DNA of 25,709 bases from Mariniphaga sp964540165 (GTDB lineage Bacteria > Bacteroidota > Bacteroidia > Bacteroidales > Prolixibacteraceae). Positions 17,055-25,400 of the stretch are shown here, piece after piece. The stretch's first letter is position 1; each line of letters starts with the position of its first letter. Position numbers and translations under genes: made by a program. The stretch spans positions 1 to 25,709 of the forward strand of contig CAZILU010000032.1 of the NCBI GenBank assembly GCA_964540165.1, in the 5' to 3' direction. The notes beneath the pieces were generated by a model. It saw only the letters and a list, made by a program, of their open reading frames with translations. It had not been told where the DNA came from and searched no databases.

Positions 17055-17061
17055 GGTTGTG

Positions 17062-17067
17062 CCTCCT
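17062..17067 (-). promoter_or_regulatory. Perfect Shine-Dalgarno sequence fixing the DUF4835 start
   Basis: AGGAGG on the minus strand lies 7 nt before ATG 17054. This is unusual because Bacteroidota genes mostly lack such sites, and it decides between the ATG and the upstream GTG at 17108. Confidence 0.75.
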
Positions 17068-17111
17068 TCATTCAGGTAAAAGTATAAAAATTTTACGGAG
17101 TGATGCACCGG

Positions 17112-17759
17112 TTACGGTAGAAATGCGATTAACGCCCCGGCAACATCTTCCGCCACCTCTCGTTTAGATTTTAACTCAAAAGTTTGTGATTTATTGTCTT
17201 TGGTAATGATGGTGACTTTGTTTGTGTCAACGCCAAAGCCTGCTCCCGGATCGTTAAGTGAGTTGAGAACAATAAAATCGAAATTTTTTCTTTTCAGTTT
17301 TTCCTGTGCATGCTCCATCTCATTGGTTGTTTCCAGGGCAAATCCGGCTAATACCTGGTTTGGTTTTTTGATCTTACCCAGGGCGGCGGCGATATCAATG
17401 GTGGGTTTCAGTTCGATGGAGAGGCAGTCGCCGGTGCGTTTGGTCTTCTCTGGTCGGGGATTGACCGGTGTATAGTCGGCCACAGCAGCGGTCATTACGG
17501 CCCCGTCGCACGAGGGGAAGTACTCCATGCAGGCGTTGTACATTGCTTCGGCCGACTCGGCATGGATGGTGGTTACCAGAGGATGCCGTGTGGTCAGGGC
17601 TACCGGTCCGGAGACCAGAACGACCATGGCTCCCCGGTCTGCCAGCGCTTCGGCAATGGCATATCCCATCTTTCCGGAGGAGTAGTTGCCGATAAAGCGG
17701 ACCGGGTCAATCTTTTCATACGTAGGCCCCGCCGTGACGAGGATCTTTCTCTTCAGCAC
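17112..17759 (-). CDS. coaB: Phosphopantothenate--cysteine ligase domain (CoaB part of split CoaBC)
   Basis: It joins 4'-phosphopantothenate and cysteine in coenzyme A synthesis. The sequence begins with the CoaB hallmark TAGPT-E-IDPVRFI-N-SSGKMG (about 9-32) and contains AAVADY (about 90-95), a KPT motif and a dimerisation and cysteine-binding region near FALET and VLN. In most bacteria this is the C-terminal half of one CoaBC protein of about 400 residues. Here its first usable start is GTG 17759, which overlaps the coaC stop by 7 nt (GTGCTGA). It lies directly after an A10 run. A -1 shift on that run would fuse it to CoaC. Either the protein is made separately by coupled re-initiation, it is made as a fusion by slippage, or the split is a homopolymer error. 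Confidence 0.93.
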   Translation of the reverse strand: MLKRKILVTAGPTYEKIDPVRFIGNYSSGKMGYAIAEALADRGAMVVLVSGPVALTTRHPLVTTIHAESAEAMYNACMEYFPSCDGAVMTAAVADYTPVNPRPEKTKRTGDCLSIELKPTIDIAAALGKIKKPNQVLAGFALETTNEMEHAQEKLKRKNFDFIVLNSLNDPGAGFGVDTNKVTIITKDNKSQTFELKSKREVAEDVAGALIAFLP

Positions 17760-18313
17760 TTTTTTTTTTGGCTGAAAAATTTAACCACCCGGTCGAGGAT
17801 CATCTCCGGCTCCTGCATTCGTCCCTTTCCCTGCAGGCCGCTGGCCAATACCCCTTCATCGGGATCGAGGATCTGATTGCCGTACCCTTTGAGTATGCTG
17901 AGGTTGTTTTGCGTTGAGGGGTGCAGGAACATGTCGAGATCCATTGCCGGTGCGATGAATACCGGGCATTTGGCCGACAGGTAGGTGGTAACCAGCAGGT
18001 TGTCGGCAATGCCGTGAGCCATCTTGCTCAGCGTTGTTGCGGTTGCCGGTGCGATCACCATCAGATCGGCCCAAAGGCCAAGCTCCACATGGCTGTGCCA
18101 GGAGCCTTCTCCGGAATCAAAAAAGGTGCTGAGAACCGGTTTTCCGGAGAGGGCGGCCAGCGTTACCGGAGTGATAAACTCTTTACCAGCCGGCGTAATG
18201 ACGGTCTGTACATCAGCGCCCTCCTTTACCAGCAATCGAAGCAAAAAAGCAGCCTTGTAAGCTGCTATACTTCCGGTAATGCCCAGAATGATCCTTTTCC
18301 CTTGGAGCCTCAT
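17753..18313 (-). CDS. coaC: Phosphopantothenoylcysteine decarboxylase domain (CoaC part of split CoaBC)
   Basis: This flavin-dependent enzyme decarboxylates phosphopantothenoylcysteine to 4'-phosphopantetheine. It shows ITGSIAAYK (about 11-19), the active-site His in SHVELG, the PATATT-KMAHGIADNLL segment and the PAMDLDM motif. ATG 18313 is preferred because the open frame further upstream is out of register with the family and overlaps rpoZ. The frame ends QKKKC-stop at an A10 run. A -1 shift on its final heptamer A-AAA-AAG continues straight into the CoaB frame, giving about 400 residues, the usual CoaBC length. The pair is one ancestral gene. Confidence 0.93.
   Translation of the reverse strand: MRLQGKRIILGITGSIAAYKAAFLLRLLVKEGADVQTVITPAGKEFITPVTLAALSGKPVLSTFFDSGEGSWHSHVELGLWADLMVIAPATATTLSKMAHGIADNLLVTTYLSAKCPVFIAPAMDLDMFLHPSTQNNLSILKGYGNQILDPDEGVLASGLQGKGRMQEPEMILDRVVKFFSQKKKC
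17759..17769 (-). other. coaBC: A10 run with dnaX-type slippery heptamer at the CoaC/CoaB junction
   Basis: On the minus strand the coaC frame reads CAA AAA AAA AAG TGC TGA. The heptamer A-AAA-AAG is the same type used for the -1 shift in E. coli dnaX, and the stop comes two codons after it. About 17 nt downstream, CCTCG and CGGGG could form a short five-pair stem, a weak stimulator candidate. No upstream Shine-Dalgarno stimulator was found. Confidence 0.7.
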
Positions 18314-18326
18314 GGGATAATGGTTT

Positions 18327-18653
18327 TTATTTGCTTTCGCGGGCCGGATTGCGGTGATAGATCTGTCCCTCTTCAACCTCCTCCAGGGCAATGAGCGTCG
18401 GTTTTGGCAGCCGCTCGTAGAATTTGGAGATCTCAATCTGCTCGCGGTTCTCGAAAATCTCCTCCAGGTTATCGGTATAGGATGCAAATTCCTGCAATTT
18501 TTGGTTCAGCTCCTCTTTGATTTCGGAAGAGATCTGGTTTGCCCGTTTCCCTAAAATCATGACTGTTTCGTAGATATTTCCGGTCTCCTGCGATAACATG
18601 TCGAGGTTGCGCGGAATGGTTGTCTGAGCTGCTTTTGTCTTTTTATAGTCCAT
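18327..18653 (-). CDS. rpoZ: RNA polymerase omega subunit (Bacteroidota type)
   Basis: The 108-residue protein has the Rpb6/omega core: an N-terminal TIPRNLDML segment, then GNIYETVMILGKRANQIS (about 25-43), the conserved helix that contacts the beta' subunit, followed by EIKEELNQKL. The C-terminal extension is charged. It stabilises the RNA polymerase core. It lies 3 nt after bamD and 13 nt before coaC, an arrangement expected in this phylum, which supports the call. Confidence 0.9.
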   Translation of the reverse strand: MDYKKTKAAQTTIPRNLDMLSQETGNIYETVMILGKRANQISSEIKEELNQKLQEFASYTDNLEEIFENREQIEISKFYERLPKPTLIALEEVEEGQIYHRNPARESK

Positions 18654-18656
18654 TTT

Positions 18657-19475
18657 CTAATTATTATTTGTTTCCAATTGTTCATTATAATTTAATAGGC
18701 CGGCCAGGGTCTGGTAAAATCGATCTGCCTCCCGGCGATAGCTGCTTTCGGGATACTCATCGGCAAAAGAGAAGTACTCATCGAGGGCATTCGAAAGACG
18801 CTCTGTTTTTTTATCGGCCACGCTGTTGATCGCAAACAGATATTTCGACTTTAAGAGCATGTACTTCATCTCTTCACGGTATTGACTCTCGGGATACTCT
18901 CTCAGGCTGTTTTCGATGGCGATCACAGCTGCTTTGTAATTCTGAAAATCGAAGTATAGCTTAGCGCTCAGATAAGATTTGTAGACCAGTTTTGCCTTTA
19001 GCTCATCGATTAACCGGTTGGCCTCATCTACGCGTTGGCTATAGGGATAGAGATTGATGTAGAGTTGCAATGACTCGATTGCCTCCAGGGTAACCGACTG
19101 GTCGAGACGGGCCTTGGGCGACAACAGGTAGGAACAATAACCTACCAGAAATTGAGCCTCTTCAGCAAACTTGCTGCCCGGAAATTCCTTTAGCAGCGAC
19201 CGGAAATAGTGTGTCGCCAGAAGATAATCCTTCTGTCCCATGGTGCTCTTTCCATAATAATAGTAAAGCTCATCGGCCTTGCTGGTACCACGGTAGATAT
19301 TAACTATCTCCTGAAAAAGGGTGCCGGCTTTTATATATTCCCCCGCTTCGTAATACTCAATGGCCTTCTTATACTTGAAATCGTAGTCGGTACTTTTCAG
19401 TATTTTATTGTAATCACCACACGCAGTTATAGCGATTGCAACCAATAAACCGTACGTAATTTTTTTCAATTTCAT
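18657..19475 (-). CDS. bamD: Outer membrane assembly lipoprotein BamD
   Basis: BamD is the TPR lipoprotein of the outer-membrane beta-barrel assembly machine. A lipoprotein signal ends in the lipobox ITAC-GDYN (Cys about residue 19). TPR-like helical repeats follow, with 'Y-YGK---GQKDY--A---F' and 'FPGS--A-EA-F--G-C' patterns and a YPES-YREEM segment. The length suits the family. The frame also has an ATG at 19481. The -7 box at 19486-19493 would place the transcript start at or after that codon, so ATG 19475 is the better start. It is the first gene of the minus-strand block continuing into rpoZ, coaC/coaB, DUF4835 and recN. Confidence 0.93.
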   Translation of the reverse strand: MKLKKITYGLLVAIAITACGDYNKILKSTDYDFKYKKAIEYYEAGEYIKAGTLFQEIVNIYRGTSKADELYYYYGKSTMGQKDYLLATHYFRSLLKEFPGSKFAEEAQFLVGYCSYLLSPKARLDQSVTLEAIESLQLYINLYPYSQRVDEANRLIDELKAKLVYKSYLSAKLYFDFQNYKAAVIAIENSLREYPESQYREEMKYMLLKSKYLFAINSVADKKTERLSNALDEYFSFADEYPESSYRREADRFYQTLAGLLNYNEQLETNNN

Positions 19476-19485
19476 AAACATGGCG

Positions 19486-19493
19486 CAAAAATA
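19486..19493 (-). promoter_or_regulatory. Bacteroidota -7 box for the bamD block
   Basis: TATTTTTG on the minus strand fits TAnnTTTG. No good TTTG was found at the usual 19-nt distance; a TTG lies about 25 nt upstream. The predicted transcript would start almost at the bamD start codon. Confidence 0.5.
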
Positions 19494-19539
19494 ACCATTT
19501 TTTAGATATGCATGAACTCAATTAGATGAATTTAACAGA

Positions 19540-19570
19540 TTTGCGGAAGTTTTAAAAAACATTACATTTG
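19540..19570 (+). promoter_or_regulatory. Bacteroidota promoter for the alpha-oxoamine synthase gene
   Basis: TTTG (19540-19543), a 19-nt spacer and TACATTTG (19563-19570) match the phylum consensus exactly. The start of transcription, expected about 7 nt later, leaves a leader of only about 12-21 nt before the possible start codons. Confidence 0.85.
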
Positions 19571-19588
19571 CAGTTCTAATTTTTAAAC

Positions 19589-20851
19589 TTGGAAGACGTG
19601 GATATATTTCAAAAGTTCAGAGCTAACCAGGGCGACATTGGTCAGCACATGAGTAGGATACATGGATATTTTGCTTTTCCAAAACTGGAGGGTGAGATAA
19701 ATGCGCGCATGAAGTTCAGAGGTAAAGAGGTTCTTACCTGGAGTTTAAATAACTATTTGGGATTAGCCAACCATCCGGAGGTACGGAAGGCCGATGCAGA
19801 AGCGGCTGCGGCATACGGATTAGCTTATCCGATGGGGGCCCGTATGATGTCGGGACAGACGGTTAAGCATGAGCAGTTAGAGCGTGAGCTGGCTGCTTTT
19901 GTCGGAAAGCCCGATGCTTTTCTGCTCAATTACGGTTACCAGGGGATGGTCTCGATCATTGATGCTATCTGCGGACGAAACGATGTGATTGTTTACGATT
20001 CTGAATCGCATGCCTGTATTTTGGATGGCGTTCGGTTGCATATGGGTAAGCGGTTTGTCTTCAACCACAATAATATGGAGAGCCTGAGGAAGCAATTGGG
20101 GCATGCCACCCGGCTGGCTGAGAAACAGAAGGGAGGTATCCTGGTGATCACCGAAGGTGTTTTCGGCATGGCTGGTGATCTTGGCCGGCTCGACGAGATC
20201 GTTAAGCTGAAAGATGAGTTTGAATTCCGGTTGCTGGTGGACGATGCTCATGGCTTTGGTACCATGGGAGAAACCGGTGCCGGTGTTCCGGAGCATTTCG
20301 GTGTCGCCGATAAGGTGGATCTCCATTTTGGAACGTTTGCCAAATCGATGGCCGGTATCGGCGCATTTATAGCCTGTGAGACAGATATCTGCTACTATCT
20401 GCGTTACAACATGCGTTCGCAGACCTATGCCAAATCGTTGCCCATGCCCATGGTTTTGGGAGCGCTAAAGCGGCTTGATCTGGTGCGTACGCAACCGGAA
20501 TTGCGGGAGAAGTTGTGGACGGTAGTCAATGCTCTTCAGAAGGGACTGAAAGATGCCGGCTTTGATTTGGGAAGAACCAATTCGCCGGTAACGCCGGTCT
20601 ATATGAAGGGCGGCCCCGCTGAAGCTACCAATATGGTATTTGATCTACGTGAGAACTACGGTGTATTTTGTTCTATTGTAGTCTATCCGGTGATCCCCAA
20701 GGGTGAGCTGATCCTGCGGCTGATCCCCACCGCCGTGCACACCGTGGAAGATGTTGAATTTACATTAAATGCCTTCAAGGCGGTTCGTCAGAAACTGGCC
20801 GATGGACAGTACTCAAAAACAGAGTTTGCCAAAGTTGATGTCGATATGTAA
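19589..20851 (+). CDS. PLP-dependent acyltransferase, alpha-oxoamine synthase family
   Basis: This family (serine palmitoyltransferase, KBL, BioF) condenses an amino acid with an acyl thioester and releases CO2. The sequence has the PLP-stacking His in SESHAC (H141), the DDAHGFG motif (218-224) and the PLP lysine in FGTFAKS (K252). In Bacteroidota it is a second family member, distinct in my recollection from the characterised serine palmitoyltransferase, so a role in sphingolipid or related lipid synthesis is an inference. No ATG is available at the N-terminus. TTG 19589 or GTG 19598 must start translation; GTG gives DIFQKF near the start, as I recall for homologues. The strong promoter lies immediately upstream. 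Its stop codon touches the shared terminator with trxB. Confidence 0.88.
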   Translation: MEDVDIFQKFRANQGDIGQHMSRIHGYFAFPKLEGEINARMKFRGKEVLTWSLNNYLGLANHPEVRKADAEAAAAYGLAYPMGARMMSGQTVKHEQLERELAAFVGKPDAFLLNYGYQGMVSIIDAICGRNDVIVYDSESHACILDGVRLHMGKRFVFNHNNMESLRKQLGHATRLAEKQKGGILVITEGVFGMAGDLGRLDEIVKLKDEFEFRLLVDDAHGFGTMGETGAGVPEHFGVADKVDLHFGTFAKSMAGIGAFIACETDICYYLRYNMRSQTYAKSLPMPMVLGALKRLDLVRTQPELREKLWTVVNALQKGLKDAGFDLGRTNSPVTPVYMKGGPAEATNMVFDLRENYGVFCSIVVYPVIPKGELILRLIPTAVHTVEDVEFTLNAFKAVRQKLADGQYSKTEFAKVDVDM

Positions 20852-20894
20852 GAATAAAAAAGAGGCTGGTGATCACCAGCCTCTTTTTTATTCT
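20851..20894. terminator. Perfect 44-bp palindrome, bidirectional terminator
   Basis: A 22-bp inverted repeat with no mismatch, centred in GGTGATCACC, has an A6 run on the left arm and a T6 run on the right arm, so each strand ends in a GC-rich stem (AGAGGCTGG) followed by T residues. It sits between two converging genes, its first base being the last base of the upstream stop codon and its end 2 nt from the trxB stop. Confidence 0.95.
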
Positions 20895-20896
20895 GT

Positions 20897-21898
20897 TTAT
20901 CCATGTTTTTCTGACAGGTACCGCTCTGCATCGATGGCGGCCATGCATCCGGTACCGGCGGCAGTGACAGCCTGACGGTAAACCGAGTCCTGAACATCGC
21001 CACAGGCAAATACGCCGGGAACTTTGGTTTTTGATGTTCCCGGAATCGTTTTGATATACCCAACGGCATCGGTGTCGAGATACGTTTTGAAGATTTCTGA
21101 GTTGGGCGTGTGACCAATAGCCAGGAAGAAGCCGTCGATGTTGATCTTCACCTCCTGTTCATCCTTCTCCCCTTTGTTTTTCACCAGAAGAGCCCCTTCG
21201 ACCACTCCGTTATTTCCCAGAAGGCCTTTGGTCTGGTGCTTCCAGAGCACCTCAATATTTTTGGTTTTCATAACGCGTTCGGCCATCACTTTGGAGGCCC
21301 GGAACTCATCGCGCCGTACGATCATATAGACCTTGTTACAGAGACCGGCCAGGTACATCGCCTCCTCACAGGCGGTATCTCCTCCGCCCACAACGGCTAC
21401 ATCTTTGCCACGATAGAAAAATCCGTCGCAGGTAGCACAGGCAGATACCCCGCCGCCGGCATATTTTTTCTCATCTTCGAGTCCCAGGTACTTGGCCGTG
21501 GCGCCCGTAGCAATGATCACCGTTTCTGCTTCGATCAGCTTTTTATCGTCGATCCATACCTTATGAATCTCGCCTGAAAAATCGGCCTTTGTAGCCATGC
21601 CCCAGCGAATATCGGTGCCAAAGCGTTCGGCCTGCTTCTTGAAATCTTCCATCATCACCGGACCGGTCACTCCTTCGGGGTACCCCGGGTAGTTCTCCAC
21701 TTCGGTGGTGGTGGTCAACTGCCCCCCCGGCTGCAATCCTTCGTACATTACCGGGCTCAGATTGGCCCGGGCTGCGTATACTGCGGCGGTGTATCCTGCC
21801 GGCCCCGAACCGATGATCAGACACTTTACCCGTTCTGCTTCGGCAGGTTCTACGGGAACGGTGCTCTCTTTCTCTTTTATATCAAGTGGTTTAAACAT
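20897..21898 (-). CDS. trxB: Thioredoxin reductase
   Basis: This FAD- and NADPH-dependent enzyme reduces thioredoxin in the cytosol. It has the FAD motif GSGPAG (30-35), the redox-active disulfide C154-A-T-C157 followed by D158, the NADPH motif GGGDTA (171-176), the VRRDEFRAS segment (194-202) with arginines that favour NADPH, and the ACGD motif (298-301). The length of 333 includes about 20 extra N-terminal residues compared with E. coli TrxB, with no better start inside. A phylum-type promoter lies 23 nt upstream. Confidence 0.97.
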   Translation of the reverse strand: MFKPLDIKEKESTVPVEPAEAERVKCLIIGSGPAGYTAAVYAARANLSPVMYEGLQPGGQLTTTTEVENYPGYPEGVTGPVMMEDFKKQAERFGTDIRWGMATKADFSGEIHKVWIDDKKLIEAETVIIATGATAKYLGLEDEKKYAGGGVSACATCDGFFYRGKDVAVVGGGDTACEEAMYLAGLCNKVYMIVRRDEFRASKVMAERVMKTKNIEVLWKHQTKGLLGNNGVVEGALLVKNKGEKDEQEVKINIDGFFLAIGHTPNSEIFKTYLDTDAVGYIKTIPGTSKTKVPGVFACGDVQDSVYRQAVTAAGTGCMAAIDAERYLSEKHG

Positions 21899-21920
21899 AG
21901 TAGTTATTTTTTTTGAATGG

Positions 21921-21951
21921 CAAAAATAGGAAAGATTCTCCTGGAATCATA
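21921..21951 (-). promoter_or_regulatory. Bacteroidota promoter for trxB
   Basis: On the minus strand TATG (21948-21951), a 19-nt spacer and TATTTTTG (21921-21928) fit the -33/-7 pattern with one mismatch in the -33 box. The ATG follows 23 nt after the -7 box. Confidence 0.75.
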
Positions 21952-22012
21952 ATAAATTCAATCGATAATGATCAATCCTGCATAGATGAAAACTATGAGG
22001 ATTTGTCTGAAG

Positions 22013-22041
22013 GTGGCACTGTTTTTTTTAAAAACTGCCAC
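22013..22041. other. Imperfect hairpin in the trxB-tRNA intergenic region
   Basis: GTGGCA and TGCCAC enclose a second stem GTTTTT/AAAAAC with a two-base bulge and a TTT loop. It lies within the 320-nt gene-free stretch 21899-22218, which otherwise holds only the trxB and tRNA promoters. It could be a terminator remnant or a small dispersed element; nothing else is supported there. Confidence 0.4.
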
Positions 22042-22159
22042 GCAAGAATATTCGGGTGAAGTAGCATGCACATCCGGGTAATCCGGTATCAACATGAAGG
22101 GTAGGGGAGAGCCAGGTTAGTTTTTAAAAAAATGAGTGAATTTTTATTGCCTTTCAGGC

Positions 22160-22190
22160 ATTGCCGGATTGGGAAATATTGCTATTTTCG
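22160..22190 (+). promoter_or_regulatory. Promoter for tRNA-Pro
   Basis: ATTG (22160-22163), 19 nt and TATTTTCG (22183-22190) fit the Bacteroidota pattern with one mismatch per box. The distance to the mature tRNA 5' end is 28 nt, reasonable for a tRNA leader. Confidence 0.65.
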
Positions 22191-22218
22191 CAGCCGAATT
22201 GATATCGATCAATTTTAT

Positions 22219-22292
22219 CGGGGTGTGGCGCAGTTGGCTAGCGCACTTGCATGGGGTGCAAGGGGTCGGAAGTTCGAGTCTTCTCACCCCGA
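22219..22292 (+). tRNA. tRNA-Pro (anticodon GGG)
   Basis: A full cloverleaf fits: acceptor CGGGGTG/CACCCCG, D stem GCGC/GCGC, anticodon stem CTTGC/GCAAG with loop ATGGGGT (anticodon GGG at 22253-22255), and T stem GGAAG/CTTCT (one G-T pair) with loop TTCGAGT. The C1-G72 acceptor end is typical of tRNA-Pro. CCA is not encoded. Confidence 0.95.
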
Positions 22293-22313
22293 CAAAATAA
22301 AAAGTCCTGAAAG

Positions 22314-22346
22314 GCCCGCTAAATCTAAGGTTTGGCGGGCTTTTTT
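22314..22346 (+). terminator. Rho-independent terminator after tRNA-Pro
   Basis: A 12-bp stem (GCCCGC with GCGGGC at the base, three G-T pairs above) with a three-base loop at 22314-22340 is followed by T6. It starts 22 nt after the tRNA. Confidence 0.92.
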
Positions 22347-22403
22347 ATGAATTAATCGCACCATCGACCCTTCGGATTGATGTGACTCTTCAGGAAGTAC
22401 ATA

Positions 22404-25400
22404 TCACCCATCAAATCTCATGAACAACGGCAGGTAGATCAGGATAGCCACCATAGAAAAGATCAGCCCTCCCATGGCCCCGGCTGCAAAGGCAAACCAG
22501 AACACTTCGTTCTGCCCGCCCCATACAAAGGGGACCAGTCCGAGTACAGTTGATAAAATGGTCAGCAGAATGGCAACGATCTTTTGGTTGAATGCTTTCA
22601 GCCAGGTGCTGCAGGCAACCGGTTTATTCTTTCGTTTCACCAGGTTATTGAAATCATTGATGATATAGATGGCTGCATTGACCACCAGTCCGCTGAGCAG
22701 GATAAACGAAGCAAATCCGCCCTGGTCGAAATTAAATCCGAAAAGGTAGAAGGTAAGAAATACCCCGATAAAAGAGAGAGGGATCAGGCTGATCACTGCC
22801 AGTGGTTTCAGTAACGATTCAAACAGGATGGCCGTAATAAAGTAAATGATCACTACGATGAGCAACAGCAGTCCATACTGCTTCTTTTCACTTGCAGACC
22901 AGAAATAGCCTGAGACGGGTTTCTGAGCCATAAATCCCAGAGGGAGAATCTGGTTAAATGCTTCAATTTCCCGTTTCTGCACCATATTGGACAGAGGTGA
23001 CGGTCCGATGAAATTGTAATTCAGGTAGATCTGGTATACCTGGTTTTTCTTGTAGATCGACTTCCCTGTCAGCCGTTTTTCGATTTGTCCGCCCATGGAG
23101 AGCTTTTTCAGTCCCCGGGAGGTCTCTGCCGGCCGATGGTAAAAATCCCATTTGTTGTATTGCCTGTTCTGTGTTGACAGCAACACAACGGGCTGAAGAT
23201 CGGACTGATTATAGAAAGGCTGCAAATTCCGCTCATAGAGCTGCGAAAACAAAGAACCAGTATAATCGGAGTAGTTTAATCCTGCGTAAGCCAGCAACTC
23301 TTTATCAACCTGTAGGTTAAACTCAAAACGGGTGGATGCATACCACGACTGTGCAGCGGTGATCTCTGTATCCTGTACACGGTCGTATTTTTTCAGGCGA
23401 TTTTCCAACTCTTCGGCATACCGGTATAGTTCTTCATAGTTATATCCTGTCAGCAGAATATGGCTGTTCTTATAGTCCATGTTCAGGGCGTTCGAGAAAC
23501 CCTTTCCTACCCCGTAAACCGACCAGTCCATACCGCCCAGCGATATAGCTTTGCTTTCAACCTGGCTTTTCAGCAGGTACGGGAAGGACGACTTCTCTGC
23601 ATCAGCGGTAAAATGAATGGTGATGGAAGAGCTGTTATAGCCGGTGATCCGGGTTTCGAATTGCTTCACCTCTTCGAACTGACTGACGTACTGCTCCATT
23701 TTCTGCACCGCCTCATTTAACTGGTGGATGGTGCATCCCTCAGGCATGCTTCCCCGGACAAAGAGGGTCGTTTTTCCCGGATCGGCATAGAAATTACTTT
23801 CAAATACATGCTGGGAGAAGAGCCGTAATGCACCACCAAGAACCTTCTCCAGAAACGGCTTGATGTTGGTTTTAAATTGTTCACTACCTAGCGACCGGTT
23901 ATAAAATCCACCCACCTGACCCTGCCCTTCAACCTTATCGGGCATCAGCCACACAGGCAGTCCGAAGCCGAGAACCGCCACAAGTAAGAATGCCCATTTG
24001 AACCGCTTTTCAAATCCGATAAACCGGTTGTAAAGATTGGTGATTCGCACAACTTGTCTTCTCCGTCCAACCCGGGCTGTTTTTGGCTTAATGCAATAAA
24101 GGGTGTCCATCAGTGCCGGCACCAGGAAGAGGGAGACGATCAGTGAAACAGACAGGTTAATAAGCATCACCCAGGTGAAATCGACTAGAAGGATTTTCTG
24201 GTTCTCTTTTAGGAAGAAAACAACCGAAAGCGCTCCCAGCGTGGTGAGTGTAGCGGCCAGCAATGCGACAAATACCCGCAGTCCTCTTTGCTTTTGGAGA
24301 TGGGTGATCATAATGATGCTGTTGTCGATAATAATACCGAACGAAACGGTTATCCCGGCCAGTGAATAGATATGGATCTCAACACCAAATAGGTAGTAGA
24401 AAACACAGGCGATGAGCAGATTGGCCAGCAGTGCGATGAACAGGATGCCGAGTATTCGAAACGAACGGCTGACAGCCAGCACGAACAGGAGCAGGATCAA
24501 CAGGGAGAAAAAGGTGCGAAGTCCTATTTTGGTCAGCTCATCTCTTATGTAAACGGTACTGTCGCTGGTGATCTGCACCGAATAACCGGCCGGAAGTGTT
24601 GGAGCGATCTTCTGCAGCCGCTCACGGATTTGGCCCGACAGTTTTAACTGGTTCTCCCCGGGGGCAGCGTAGATCACAAGGTTAACGGTATTCTTTCCGT
24701 TAATACGGTAATATGAAGTGGGGGATTTCTCTTTCAGCCTTACCGTAGCTACATCACCCAACGAGATGATCCTGTCACTCTTGTTGGAGACCGGCAGTCT
24801 TTGCCATTGTTCCGGTGGAATATACTTCTCCGTTGCAAGGACGGGAACCGATAAACCCGGGTCATCCTGTCGGTTGCCTAAAAACTCGGTCGCTCCCAAC
24901 CGGTTGATCGCTGCACTGATCTCGCCTGGTGTTATACCAAAGGTTTCCAGCAGTTGCGGATTAAAGGTGACCTCCCACTGCAGCGGAGTGATTCCATGAA
25001 GATTAACATCGCCGATACCTTCAACTTTCAGCAATTCAGGAATTACCCGTTGTTCAGCTACCTTTCCGATCTGATAGGTGGTAGTGGAGGCCTTGAGGGT
25101 CAGCACCATAAATGAAGATGGGTTGTCACGCTGCACTGACTGTGTTGTGATCTCCGGATAGCTCATCTGTTCCGGCAGATTACCGCGTAGCTGGCGGATC
25201 AGCATGGAGACTTCGTAGCGTTTCCGGTTCATGTCGGCGGTTTTGTCAAAGTTCAGGGTAACCACTCCGCTGCCGGTTGAGGAGGTAGATTCTACTGATC
25301 TCACCTGGCTGATCTTTCCCAGTATCCCTTCGATTTTTGATGTCTCCTGCTCTATTACCTGCGGGGATGCATTCGGCCAGGAGAAACGAACCGAGAGCTG

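Noticed and set aside
16149..17108. GTG 17108 start for the DUF4835 gene
   Set aside because: It would place 18 residues before an ideal signal peptide, while ATG 17054 has AGGAGG at correct spacing.
18314..18487. Longer CoaC N-terminus
   Set aside because: The extra 58 residues do not resemble the family and overlap rpoZ in another frame; ATG 18313 starts the family-like sequence.
22132..22350. 72-codon plus-strand ORF
   Set aside because: It runs through the tRNA-Pro gene and its terminator, so it is not a protein gene.
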